Assembly: GCA_913058495.1 (NCBI GenBank)
Contig: CAJXQC010000019.1
Span: forward strand, 1-62,135
Source of the DNA: an uncultured Balneola sp.
GTDB lineage: Bacteria; Bacteroidota; Rhodothermia; Balneolales; Balneolaceae
Direction: 5' to 3'
Length of the DNA: 62,135 bases
A program made the position numbers and the translations under genes. Of this stretch, positions 17,917-26,976 are shown piece by piece; the stretch's first letter is position 1, and each line of letters begins with the position of its first letter. The notes under the pieces are model-generated. The model worked only from the letters and a program-made list of their open reading frames with translations. It did not search any database and had not been told where the DNA came from.

Positions 17917-18891
17917 TTACACTGCTTTTTTTAAGTCGAGCAACACTTTGGGAAGAATGTATAGTTTCTCCGACTGATTCAGGTAGGCACGTTTATTAAA
18001 TACATCATACTCGTTTTCTTCTATCTTTTCGAGAATACGGCTATAATTTCTATGAGCAAGATAAACCGGTAGTCGGCTGTCTCTATCAAGCATCTCTATT
18101 CCTGAAAAAGCTCGATCATAATATTCCCGGGCTCGTGCAATCTGAAATTTCATAAGCTCAATAAATTTTCCGCTTTTCTTTTTAGCGAAAAGCTCCTCTT
18201 CTGTAATATTGAACTTTATAAGGTCTTCTTTTGGAAGATAAATTCGTCCGCGTTCAAGATCTTCTCCCACATCTCTGAGAATATTTGTTAGCTGCATAGC
18301 TATTCCAAGATCAGTAGCTTTTTCTATTGCAGCATCAGAGGTATATCCGAATACTTCAATAGTCATCAAACCTACCACAGAAGCAACTTTATATGAGTAA
18401 TCATATACTTCCTGAAAATTTTCAAATCTTGTAATTTCAAGATCCTGTCGAACTCCTTCTATCAACAACAAAGGTAATTCTTTAGATACTTTATATCTCT
18501 TTAAAGAATCGGCATATGCACTAAGAATTGGATCATGAACAGTATACCCGTTGTAGACTTTGTCCAGATCTTTTTTGAACATTTCCAACTTTTCATCAAT
18601 TTCTGAGAGCGTGAGTTTTTCATCTCTGATAAGGTCTTCGGCTTCATCAACCAAATTATCCAAATACCTGCACATCCCATAGATTGCGAAAATACCTCTT
18701 TGCTTATCATTAGGCAGAAATCGGGTAGCTAAATAAAAAGTCTTTGCGTGATAACGGGTTATAGCTCTGCAATGACTATAGGCTTGCTTTAGCTCTTCAT
18801 CGCTTACATCTTCAATCACTGATCTATGGAACGAAGTCATCTCATAGATCGGCCTGAAAAGAGAATATGGTATTTGTAGAAGGTTTGTCAT
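17917..18891 (-). CDS. crtB: Phytoene/squalene synthase family protein
   Basis: The protein is 324 residues. Both Asp-rich prenyl-diphosphate motifs are present: the first at MCRYLDNLVDEAED (DXXDE), the second at LTNILRDVGEDLERGRIYLP. The enzyme condenses two prenyl diphosphates head to head, most likely to phytoene for carotenoids. No desaturase or cyclase gene accompanies it here, so squalene-type or HpnD-type activity cannot be excluded. Confidence 0.85.
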   Translation of the reverse strand: MTNLLQIPYSLFRPIYEMTSFHRSVIEDVSDEELKQAYSHCRAITRYHAKTFYLATRFLPNDKQRGIFAIYGMCRYLDNLVDEAEDLIRDEKLTLSEIDEKLEMFKKDLDKVYNGYTVHDPILSAYADSLKRYKVSKELPLLLIEGVRQDLEITRFENFQEVYDYSYKVASVVGLMTIEVFGYTSDAAIEKATDLGIAMQLTNILRDVGEDLERGRIYLPKEDLIKFNITEEELFAKKKSGKFIELMKFQIARAREYYDRAFSGIEMLDRDSRLPVYLAHRNYSRILEKIEENEYDVFNKRAYLNQSEKLYILPKVLLDLKKAV

Positions 18892-19060
18892 TGTACAATG
18901 GCTATAATGCTAAATTCTACGAAAAAAGTTCCTGTTCAGATTTAAAATTACCGTAATAAATATCTTTCAAAAAGTTCACTATCTTCAAGCTCATTCAAAA
19001 GTGCGTTTTATAGCTTTGAAAATTAAAAAAGGTTGAGTTCATCTTACATCAGGAGTGTGT

Positions 19061-20077
19061 ATGAATAAAAAAGTGACAATTTATGAGGTAGCTAAAAGAG
19101 CCGGGGTTGCTATCTCTACGGTATCAAGAGTATTGAATGGTTCTCAAAATGTATCTGAGGACACCAAAGTGAAAGTTAATGATGTAATTAAGGAACTGAA
19201 TTTCCGTCCACAGGTAAATGCACGAAAACTGGCCAGCAAAGAACCGCAAATGCTTGCCATCGCAGTGCCTTCTTTTACTACTCCTTTTTTCAATGAAGTT
19301 TTGAAAGGTGTTAAGGATGAGATCAGTAAAATGGATCTGGATATCATCTTGTATAATACCGGATCAAAGAATCCTGAAGAGGCTGTTCATAATTTCTTTG
19401 ACCGAGGAACAGCTGATGCACTTATTCTTCTTTCCATCGATGTAACTGACAAAATTCATGAAGTTTTACAGTCTACTCAAACACCCGTTGTTTTGGTAAA
19501 CTCTGCACATGAAAGTTATAACTATTTTATGCTGAATGATTACAAAGGCGGATATATGTCTGGTGAACATTTGGTGAAAAACGGATTCCAGAATATTGGA
19601 ATGATCAGTACGGTTACCAAAAATAAATCCTCATCTGAACGAGAGCGAGGTTTTATTGACGCCTTAAAGAATTATAAAATGAATATTGATGAAAGCCTTT
19701 TCATTACCGGTGATTCTGAAAAACACGGTGGTTTTACAGAAGAAGCAGGATTTGAAGCCATCAATAAATATGCTGAAATGGGTAAATTTCCGGATGCTAT
19801 TTTCTGTGCTAACGATACTCAGGCACTTGGAGCTATTCATGCCATCAATAAACTTGGAATGAGTGTTCCAGAAGACATCGCATTGATGGGCTATGATAAC
19901 ATCAAATTTTCAAAGTATATGGATCTGACTACTGTGAATCAGAAAATGTATTCCACCGGAGTTCAGGCTACTTCCAGATTAGCAGAAATTATTCGAAATC
20001 CGGACCAAAATCTCATTCAGACAACTATAGATCCCGAACTTATAGAACGGGGATCAACTAAAAATTCTAAAAAATAA
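19061..20077 (+). CDS. LacI-family transcriptional regulator
   Basis: The protein is 338 residues from the ATG at 19061, preferred over GTG at 19055 because AGGAG (19051-19055) sits five bases ahead of it. The N-terminal helix-turn-helix is classical (VTIYEVAKRAGVAISTVSRVLNG), followed by the hinge helix region NFRPQVNARKLAS. A periplasmic-binding-type sugar or effector domain follows (FCANDTQALGAIHAINKLGMSVPEDIALMGYDN). The stop is one base before purC, so purC may be under its control or simply cotranscribed. The effector is unknown. Confidence 0.9.
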   Translation: MNKKVTIYEVAKRAGVAISTVSRVLNGSQNVSEDTKVKVNDVIKELNFRPQVNARKLASKEPQMLAIAVPSFTTPFFNEVLKGVKDEISKMDLDIILYNTGSKNPEEAVHNFFDRGTADALILLSIDVTDKIHEVLQSTQTPVVLVNSAHESYNYFMLNDYKGGYMSGEHLVKNGFQNIGMISTVTKNKSSSERERGFIDALKNYKMNIDESLFITGDSEKHGGFTEEAGFEAINKYAEMGKFPDAIFCANDTQALGAIHAINKLGMSVPEDIALMGYDNIKFSKYMDLTTVNQKMYSTGVQATSRLAEIIRNPDQNLIQTTIDPELIERGSTKNSKK

Positions 20078-20078
20078 A

Positions 20079-21035
20079 GTGAACGCAAACTTTACTACTC
20101 AGGAAGCACTCGATCATTGTATTACAGAAACAGCTGTTGAAGGATTACAATCCTACAAAGGAAAAGTCCGGGAGGTATACGATCTTGGATCAGATAAGCT
20201 TGGTATTGTTGTAACTGATCGTATCTCTGCTTTTGATTACATCATGAAGCAAGCCATTCCTTTTAAGGGACAGATCCTGAATCAAATGGCCGCCTTTTCA
20301 TTTGAGAAAGTTAAAGATATCGTTGCTACTCATATTATTGATGTACCTCATCCGAATGTAACGATCGCCAAAAAATGTGATCCGGTTCCTATTGAAGTTG
20401 TGATCCGTGGTTATTTAACCGGACATGCATGGAGAACTTACAAGTCAGGATTAAGGGAATTATGCGGTGCTCCGCTTCCCGAAGGATTGAAAGAACATGA
20501 TAAGTTTCCGGAACCTCTCCTCACCCCTGCTACCAAAGCAACGGAAGGTCACGACGAAGATATCTCAGAAGCTGATATTCTGAAACGCGAAATCGTCGAT
20601 GAAAAACTTTGGAATCAGATTCGAGAAACTGCTTTTAAACTTTTTGAGCGGGGAACTGAAGTTGCAGCCAAACAAGGATTGATCTTAGTGGATACTAAAT
20701 ACGAATTTGGTTTGTACAACGGTGAACTCACTTTGATCGATGAAGTTCATACAACAGATTCTTCCCGTTATTTTTATTCAGATGGATATGAAGAACGTCA
20801 GGCTAAAGGTGAGCCACAAAAACAGCTTTCCAAAGAATTCCTTCGGGAATGGTTGATGGAACATAACTTCCAAGGTTTAGACGGACAAACATTGCCCGAT
20901 CTCCCCGATTCCTTCCGAATGGAAGTGTATGAGCGCTATGCTGAATTATTCGGTTTGCTTACCGGAAAAGAATTTGAGCCTAAGTTGGAGAAAGATTTTG
21001 ATACGGAGTTGGGTGAGATTTTGAGTAAAACTTAA
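20079..21035 (+). CDS. purC: Phosphoribosylaminoimidazole-succinocarboxamide (SAICAR) synthase
   Basis: The protein is 318 residues from a GTG start. It joins aspartate to CAIR with ATP in purine synthesis. Family motifs: YKGKVREVYDLGSDKLGIVVTDRISAFD, VIRGYLTGHAWRTYKSG, LILVDTKYEFGL and the active-site segment LTLIDEVHTTDSSRYFY. The length matches the longer, yeast-like PurC type (about 306) rather than the 237-residue E. coli form. Its last five codons and stop lie inside a 61-bp sequence that is repeated on the far side of the neighbouring recombinase gene. Confidence 0.95.
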   Translation: MNANFTTQEALDHCITETAVEGLQSYKGKVREVYDLGSDKLGIVVTDRISAFDYIMKQAIPFKGQILNQMAAFSFEKVKDIVATHIIDVPHPNVTIAKKCDPVPIEVVIRGYLTGHAWRTYKSGLRELCGAPLPEGLKEHDKFPEPLLTPATKATEGHDEDISEADILKREIVDEKLWNQIRETAFKLFERGTEVAAKQGLILVDTKYEFGLYNGELTLIDEVHTTDSSRYFYSDGYEERQAKGEPQKQLSKEFLREWLMEHNFQGLDGQTLPDLPDSFRMEVYERYAELFGLLTGKEFEPKLEKDFDTELGEILSKT

Positions 21036-21081
21036 ACATTAAACCGGGATATGATGAACAAAATGCGTCATATTCTTATGT
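21021..21081 (+). repeat. Direct repeat / attI-like site, copy 1 (at the purC 3' end)
   Basis: It matches 22056-22116 at 57 of 61 positions. It contains the purC stop, an ATATGATG...GTCATAT inverted pair and ends CATATTCTTATG-T. After the end the sequence is CGAAGC, not a cassette start. Confidence 0.85.
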
Positions 21082-21134
21082 CGAAGCACTCTCCTGCGTT
21101 TCGGAAGAGTGATATTCTTTGATCCCTTGCTTAC

Positions 21135-21163
21135 CGGTCGGACGGCTCTAAGCCGTCTGACCG
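21135..21163. terminator. Strong hairpin between convergent purC and recombinase
   Basis: A 13-bp stem (CGGTCGGACGGCT with AGCCGTCTGACCG, one G-T wobble) closes a 3-base loop. It sits between two genes that converge and could stop transcription from both sides, though no T-tract follows on either side. It may instead be part of the mobile element. Confidence 0.5.
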
Positions 21164-21185
21164 ATGCTAGTTGAGTATTCGGAAT

Positions 21186-22028
21186 CTAAATATCTAAGTT
21201 CTCTATCGGACTTTTAACATCTTTCATGCTTCGTGAGCTTACATGTGTATAAATCTGAGTAGTAGAAATATGTTGATGCCCTAATAATTCCTGTATAAAA
21301 CGAATGTCGGTTCCGTTATCCAATAAATGTGTAGCGAAAGAATGACGCAATGTATGCGGCGTGGCTTTCTTTTTGATATTGGCTTTTTTTCTATGTCTCC
21401 TCATTAGTTGTTGAACAGAAGCGCTCGAATATTTCCCTCCATTCTGTCCTTCAAATAAATATTCTGACGGTTTGTACTCTTTCACATACTTTCTTAGTAG
21501 CTCTAAAACTTTTGGTGATAAAATAGAATACCTGTCCTTATTCCCTTTGGCTTGGTTGATACGAATTTGCATACGGTCTGAATCAATATCACTAATTTTG
21601 ATATTGAGGATCTCTCCTAAACGTAACCCTGCCGAATAACAAAGAGTAAAAATTGCTTTATGCTTCAAATTGGTAAATGTATTTAGAAATCTTTGTACTT
21701 CTTCCACTGACAGCACTTCTGGTATGGTAGAAGGTTTTTTCATTTTTATATTGAAATCGAAATCACTTTTTTCCAGAAGCACGTTTTCATATAAAAACTT
21801 AATTGAAGCAAGATGTTGCTTCATAGTAGAATAGCTGTAGCCTAAATTTTGCTTGCAATGGTAAAAGTAATTTTCCAATTCCTTTTCACCAACCTCTTTA
21901 AGCTTTTTGGCCTTTATATAACCAAGAAATAATTTTAATCCGTTCAAATAAGCATTTACTGTATTTGAACTATAATTTTTAAGAATAAGCTGATGTTTGT
22001 ACTTTGATAATAAATCTTTTGTATTCAT
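21186..22028 (-). CDS. Tyrosine recombinase of the integron-like element
   Basis: The protein is 280 residues. The core-binding domain is about residues 1-95, with the catalytic domain after it. Catalytic residues visible: Arg136 (AGLRLGEIL), Lys161 (AKGNKDR), His225 and Arg228 (HTLRHSFATHLL), His251 (LLGHQHIST) and the nucleophile Tyr260 (TQIYTHVS). The C-terminal VKSPIENLDI recalls the end of IntI proteins. The Lys-to-His distance is 64 residues, like XerD (72) and unlike IntI1 (106), so the IntI-specific insertion appears absent. It is divergent from the cassettes, with the attI-like site 28 bp upstream of its start: the classic intI position. Inferred to move the neighbouring cassettes. 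Confidence 0.88.
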   Translation of the reverse strand: MNTKDLLSKYKHQLILKNYSSNTVNAYLNGLKLFLGYIKAKKLKEVGEKELENYFYHCKQNLGYSYSTMKQHLASIKFLYENVLLEKSDFDFNIKMKKPSTIPEVLSVEEVQRFLNTFTNLKHKAIFTLCYSAGLRLGEILNIKISDIDSDRMQIRINQAKGNKDRYSILSPKVLELLRKYVKEYKPSEYLFEGQNGGKYSSASVQQLMRRHRKKANIKKKATPHTLRHSFATHLLDNGTDIRFIQELLGHQHISTTQIYTHVSSRSMKDVKSPIENLDI

Positions 22029-22055
22029 TATATTCTTTAAATTTAGTAGAATATG

Positions 22056-22116
22056 TTGAATAAAACTTAAACATCAAACTGGGATATGATGAACTAAATG
22101 CGTCATATTCTTATGT
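22056..22116 (+). other. attI-like site with first cassette joined (direct repeat copy 2)
   Basis: It is nearly identical to 21021-21081. The repeat ends exactly where the first cassette starts (CTTATG-TTGTACGC, crossover G at 22115). The right half, GTCATATTCTTATG-TT, resembles the right half of the cassette sites, TTCATATACAAGACCG-TT. By position it is the insertion point for new cassettes, and any cassette promoter is expected between here and the recombinase gene. Confidence 0.75.
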
Positions 22117-22267
22117 TGTACGCAAGCTGAAAAAAGAGCCAGCCGCACATTAGGCACATTTGGTTTTTGCCTAAACGCAAAGCCAACGCTGAAAATCCAA
22201 AAGAGCCTAATTTTGGCCAACGCTCGACCGAAATAGGAATATTAACCGAAAGGAATAAAGAACATAA
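22117..22267 (+). other. Leader of cassette 1
   Basis: This is 150 bp of non-coding DNA between the cassette start and mod. It contains CCAACGCT repeated at about 22192 and 22230; the same word returns just after res (26796). GAAAGGAATAAAG ahead of ATG 22268 supplies the ribosome site. Confidence 0.45.
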
Positions 22268-24223
22268 ATGAAACTGTACGAAGAATTAGAAAAACAGCTC
22301 AAAAACGAACCCAACTTTGTGAGCGACAATGGAGAACTGAAAAAGTGGGTGGTGATAAATAAAGCTCAAAACTTTGATAGCGAACTGATAGCACTACTAT
22401 TGGACAACCAAGAGCTGAAAGTGAAATTCTTTGTGGATGTGAAAGGCACATTGGTTTTTAACCAAAATCTTTTTGTGCAGTTTCTTGAACAGAAAAACTA
22501 CCTGAATGACAGCTACACTCAATACAAGAACAAGGTTGGACTAACCATTGGTGGCAAATACCTGAAACAACGCAACGAGGTAGCCTTAGTTTGGCCGTTT
22601 AAAGACTGCATACTGGAAGGCGGACAAAGCCGAGAAGAAGACAAGCGGGAAGAAATTTTCTTCAACGAAATACTAGCACAGGACGAGATAACCCAATTGC
22701 TTGAGCCCAAAGTACTGAGTAATTCCAAAGTCTTTGACAAAGACGGAGAACACGCCTTTAGTGGTTTAACCCGTGATGCTGAGCTGAACAAGAAAAGAGA
22801 CCTACCCGAAGACACTATTACCGACAACCTAATTATTAAAGGCAACAATCTTTTGGCTTTGCATTCACTAAAAAAGGAATTTGCAGGAAAGGTGAAGCTC
22901 ATTTATATAGATCCGCCATACAATACTGGCGGTGACTCCTTTCAATACAACGACCGTTTCAATGAGAGTTCTTGGCTTACTTTTATGAAGAATCGTTTAA
23001 TTGCAGCGAGAACTCTGTTGCAATCGCAAGGAGTAATTTTTGTGCAATGTGATGACCACGAACAAGCGTTGTTAAAAGTTTTATTGGATGAAACTTTTGG
23101 AGCAAAAAACTTTGTAGAAACCTTCATTTGGAAAAATACTGACAATGCTCCTGCTCTTTCCAAAAAAACTAGAAAAAACATAGAATTTATTCATTGCTAC
23201 GAAAAGGCATTGGACACGTCAGTTGGATACGTTGGGAGAGATAGCGATAACGATGATGCCCCATTATTGAATAGTGGTAATCCAATCACAACCTTAAAAT
23301 TTAAACCAGGAATCATCCAATTTAGGATTCATGATGGCAAATACAAAAAAGGTTCATTTGACAAAATCGAATTGCTTGATGATTTATTAGTTGAGAATGG
23401 TTTAAACAAGAATGAGGTAAGATTAAAAGGTCGCTTTAAGTGGCAACAGTCCTTTCTGAAAGACGAGGTTGATAAAGGAACCTATTTTTTGATTAAATCC
23501 AAGAAGTTTTCAATAAGGTATCAAAGAGAAGTGGCATCAAATATGGCTCCCGACAAGCTGATTGATGAAGTTTATCTTTCAAAATCTGTGGGCGTTGAAA
23601 CAAATGAAGATTCAAAAAAACATATTGATGCTCTTAAGTTAAAATTCAACTCATATCCTAAACCTGAATCACTTATTGCATTCCTAATCAAAGCTGTTAC
23701 CAAAGAAAACGATATTGTAATTGATTATCATCTAGGTAGTGGCACAACAGCATCTACCGCTCATAAAATGAATCGCCAATATATCGGGATAGAACAAATG
23801 GACTATATTGAAGATGTAGCTGTTGAGAGAATAAAAAAGGTCATTGATGGAGAGGCAGGCGGAATTTCAAAAGCGGTTGATTGGAAAGGCGGTGGTTCAT
23901 TCACCTATCTCGAACTCAAGAAATACAATCAAACTTTTATTGAACAGATTGAGGAAGCAAAAGACACCAAAGCACTTTTGGCAATTTGGGAACAAATGAA
24001 AGCCAAAAGCTTTTTGAACTATAATGTGGACATCAAAAAACAGGAAGAACACATTGAGGACTTCAATGCACTTAGCCTAAAGGAACAGAAACAACACCTT
24101 TGCGAATTACTGGACAAAAACCAGTTGTACGTAAACCTTTCCTCACTCAACGATAAAGACTTTGAATGCACGGATGAAGAAAAGCAAGTAACCCAAGACT
24201 TTTACCAAATAGAAAACAAGTAG
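22268..24223 (+). CDS. mod: Type III restriction-modification methyltransferase (Mod)
   Basis: The protein is 651 residues. It is a beta-class adenine-N6 methyltransferase: the catalytic motif DPPYNTGGDSF (motif IV, about residues 215-225) comes before the AdoMet motif VIDYHLGSGTTAS (motif I, about residue 490). The region between carries the target-recognition domain. An N-terminal helical segment and a C-terminal extension complete the usual Mod plan. It sets the recognition sequence for itself and for Res, encoded 4 bp downstream. Together they form cassette 1. Confidence 0.93.
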   Translation: MKLYEELEKQLKNEPNFVSDNGELKKWVVINKAQNFDSELIALLLDNQELKVKFFVDVKGTLVFNQNLFVQFLEQKNYLNDSYTQYKNKVGLTIGGKYLKQRNEVALVWPFKDCILEGGQSREEDKREEIFFNEILAQDEITQLLEPKVLSNSKVFDKDGEHAFSGLTRDAELNKKRDLPEDTITDNLIIKGNNLLALHSLKKEFAGKVKLIYIDPPYNTGGDSFQYNDRFNESSWLTFMKNRLIAARTLLQSQGVIFVQCDDHEQALLKVLLDETFGAKNFVETFIWKNTDNAPALSKKTRKNIEFIHCYEKALDTSVGYVGRDSDNDDAPLLNSGNPITTLKFKPGIIQFRIHDGKYKKGSFDKIELLDDLLVENGLNKNEVRLKGRFKWQQSFLKDEVDKGTYFLIKSKKFSIRYQREVASNMAPDKLIDEVYLSKSVGVETNEDSKKHIDALKLKFNSYPKPESLIAFLIKAVTKENDIVIDYHLGSGTTASTAHKMNRQYIGIEQMDYIEDVAVERIKKVIDGEAGGISKAVDWKGGGSFTYLELKKYNQTFIEQIEEAKDTKALLAIWEQMKAKSFLNYNVDIKKQEEHIEDFNALSLKEQKQHLCELLDKNQLYVNLSSLNDKDFECTDEEKQVTQDFYQIENK

Positions 24224-24227
24224 CACT

Positions 24228-26792
24228 ATGGCATATTTATACAATACCATCGTGCAGGAATTTGGCAAACGTGAACTTGCACGCACCGCAGTACCCAACA
24301 CCATATTAGATAATCTGCGCCCAGGTTACGGTCAGCGACCTTATCAGATTGAGGCGTTCCAACGTTTTATACTTTGCTACAACGAAGATTTTGAGGGCAA
24401 GCCACACAAACCATTTCATCTGCTTTACAATATGGCAACAGGAAGTGGTAAGACCTTGATAATGGCAGGCTTGATGCTTTACCTCTATGAAAATGGGTAT
24501 CGTAATTTTCTGTTTTTTGTGAACAGCAACAACATTATCAAGAAAACCAAAGACAATTTCCTGAATCCACAAGCCAGTAAATACCTATTCAACAAAAAAC
24601 TGGTGGTTGACGGCAGAGAGGTACTTATCAAAGAAGTTGAAAACTTTGAAGAAGCTGACACGGAAAACATTAACATCAAGTTCACCACCATTCAGCAACT
24701 GCATATTGACCTGAACAATACCAAAGAGAATAGCATCACCATTGAGGATTTTAAGGACAAGAAAATTGTTTTGATTGCAGATGAAGCTCATCACCTTAGT
24801 TCAGCAACCCGAAACAACGGAGATTTATTTGGTAGTTGGGAGGGCACAGTAATGGAAGTACTGAAAGCTAACTTTGACAATATCCTTTTGGAGTTTACCG
24901 CAACATTGGATTATGAAAGTCGGGAGATTGCCGAAAAATATCAGGACAAGGTCATTCACAAATACGACTTGGCTCAATTTCGTTTGGACAAGTATTCGAA
25001 AGAAATCAATCTGGTTCGGTCGCTCTACGAAGAACAGGAACGAGTTATTCAGGCCTTGATTCTCAATTTGTATCGTCAGGAACTGGCAACATCCAACAAC
25101 ATCAATCTAAAGCCTGTAATTCTGTTCAAAGCCAAACGCACTATTGCGGAATCTGAGCAGAACAAAACAAACTTTCACCAACTCATTGAGGAATTTTCGG
25201 CAGAAATGGTGAACAACATTCAGCAAACTTCTACTGTACCAATTGTTCAAAAGGCATTTCAATTTTTTGAAGGCAAAGGCATTTCGAGTACCGAAATAGC
25301 CAAACGAATCAAAGTCAACTTTAAGGAAGAAAACTGCATCAGTGCCAACAATGACGCAGAAGCAGAAACCAATCAGATTTTACTAAACACATTGGAAGAT
25401 GAGAACAATCCAATCCGTGCCGTTTTTGCCGTTCAGAAATTGAACGAAGGTTGGGATGTTTTGAACTTGTTCGATATTGTACGTTTATACGAAGGACAAA
25501 ATACAGGTGGAAGTAATCGAGGTATTGGGAATACCACAATTTCGGAAGCCCAATTGATTGGTAGAGGTGCAAGATACTTCCCTTTCAAACTGGAAGAAGG
25601 TCAAGACCCTTTTACTCGAAAGTTTGATGATGACGTTTCCAACGACTTAAAAATCCTTGAAGAACTGTATTATCACACCAAAGAAGACAGCCGATACATT
25701 TCCGAATTGAAACAGGCATTGATAGATACAGGTATTTATGAAGATGATGAAAATTCTGTCCAGCTTTCCTTGTTCCTAAAACCTGAATTTAAGGAAACAG
25801 ACTTTTACAAAACTGGTCAGGTGGTTTTCAACAAAAAGGTTGAAAAGAGTTACGACAATGTAAAGTCATTCGCTGATTTAGGCGTAAAGAAAAAGAACTT
25901 CAGTTATACTCTTTCATCTGGAGTTGGACGTATGACTGGCGTATTCACCAAGGAAGAAGAAAACGGTGATACAGGCAAGATTGACCAAAAAGACATTTCG
26001 GTAAAGGACATTCCAAAACACATCATTCGCTTTGCCTTATCGCAAAATCCATTTTACTACTTCGACAGTTTGGAGAGATATTTCCCGAATGTTGAATCCT
26101 TATCAAATTTCGTAGAAAGTGAAGATTATCTAAGTGGTTTGGAAATAACTTTTAACGGAACGAAAAGCCGTTTGGAAAATATCAACCATCAAGATTATTT
26201 ATTTGCCATCAATGGTCTTCTTGACACAATTGAAATGGAGATAAAGTCGAACCTGACCGAGTACGAAGGTTCGAACTACGTTAAAGATTACGTCCACAAA
26301 GTTTTCAAAGACAAAGTGATTAAGGTGTACAAAGACAGTGAGCGAGCAGACGGACAATTAGATGTGGTGAGTGAACCTGAATGGTACGTTTACAGCGCTA
26401 ATTATGGAACAAGTGAAGAGAAGGAATTTGTAAAAATGTTCGCCAGACGTTTTGAGCATTTAGAGAAAAAGTACACCAATATCTATCTGATACGAAATGA
26501 AAGGGAATTGAAAATATTTGACAAGTTGGGTCGTGCTTTTGAGCCTGATTTCATTCTCTTCTGCAAACAAAAAGACGAAGAAGAACTGACCTATCAGGTT
26601 TTTATTGAGCCAAAAGGTGCTCATCTGGTTGCAAACGACAAATGGAAAGAAGACTTCTTGAAAGAGATTAGAGAAGAAAAGAAAACCATCAAGATTGACA
26701 CGGACAAATACTTGATTACAGGAGTACCATTCTACAACAATGCGAACGAGAATGAATTTAAGGACACATTAGAAACAACATTGAATGAATAA
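24228..26792 (+). CDS. res: Type III restriction endonuclease subunit (Res)
   Basis: The protein is 854 residues. It is a superfamily 2 helicase with Walker A MATGSGKTLIMAG (about residues 68-80), Walker B/DEAH ADEAHH (about 186) and motif VI-like IGRGARYFPF (about 445). A C-terminal nuclease of PD-(D/E)XK type is suggested by FEPDFILF...YQVFIEPKGAH near residue 780. It translocates or switches on DNA and cuts near unmethylated sites found by Mod. It looks intact, so the cassette probably carries a working restriction system. Confidence 0.92.
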   Translation: MAYLYNTIVQEFGKRELARTAVPNTILDNLRPGYGQRPYQIEAFQRFILCYNEDFEGKPHKPFHLLYNMATGSGKTLIMAGLMLYLYENGYRNFLFFVNSNNIIKKTKDNFLNPQASKYLFNKKLVVDGREVLIKEVENFEEADTENINIKFTTIQQLHIDLNNTKENSITIEDFKDKKIVLIADEAHHLSSATRNNGDLFGSWEGTVMEVLKANFDNILLEFTATLDYESREIAEKYQDKVIHKYDLAQFRLDKYSKEINLVRSLYEEQERVIQALILNLYRQELATSNNINLKPVILFKAKRTIAESEQNKTNFHQLIEEFSAEMVNNIQQTSTVPIVQKAFQFFEGKGISSTEIAKRIKVNFKEENCISANNDAEAETNQILLNTLEDENNPIRAVFAVQKLNEGWDVLNLFDIVRLYEGQNTGGSNRGIGNTTISEAQLIGRGARYFPFKLEEGQDPFTRKFDDDVSNDLKILEELYYHTKEDSRYISELKQALIDTGIYEDDENSVQLSLFLKPEFKETDFYKTGQVVFNKKVEKSYDNVKSFADLGVKKKNFSYTLSSGVGRMTGVFTKEEENGDTGKIDQKDISVKDIPKHIIRFALSQNPFYYFDSLERYFPNVESLSNFVESEDYLSGLEITFNGTKSRLENINHQDYLFAINGLLDTIEMEIKSNLTEYEGSNYVKDYVHKVFKDKVIKVYKDSERADGQLDVVSEPEWYVYSANYGTSEEKEFVKMFARRFEHLEKKYTNIYLIRNERELKIFDKLGRAFEPDFILFCKQKDEEELTYQVFIEPKGAHLVANDKWKEDFLKEIREEKKTIKIDTDKYLITGVPFYNNANENEFKDTLETTLNE

Positions 26793-26895
26793 GCCAACGC
26801 TAAAGTCATACACATTTGCAAGCCGCACAATGCCAAGCTCAAACCCAAGCTTGCAAAAGAGTATGCCTTTGCAGACCCGAAAAAAAGAAAAGCCA
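26793..26895 (+). other. 3' tail of cassette 1
   Basis: This is non-coding DNA between res and the attC-like site. It holds a perfect inverted repeat, TTTGCAAGC ... GCTTGCAAA (about 26816-26859), which may act as an mRNA end or be an outer part of the recombination hairpin. Confidence 0.4.
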
Positions 26896-26959
26896 GCGTA
26901 CAACAACACCTATACGCAATGCCCTTCGGGACACTGCGCATAGCCAAACCGTTAACTGC
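26896..26959 (+). repeat. attC-like site B (end of cassette 1 / start of cassette 2)
   Basis: This is a 64-bp imperfect palindrome: GCGTACAAC-AACACCTATACGC ... GCGCATAGCCAAACC-GTTAACTGC, with a TTCG loop at the tip. The left core is complementary to the start of cassette 1; the right core starts cassette 2. Confidence 0.82.
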
Positions 26960-26976
26960 AATTGTGAAAGACGTCC

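Noticed and set aside
21186-22028. Housekeeping XerC/XerD for chromosome dimer resolution
   Set aside because: The gene sits beside a repeated site and a cassette array in the intI position, and no dif-like 28-bp site was recognised nearby. Spacing is Xer-like, but context argues for a cassette recombinase.
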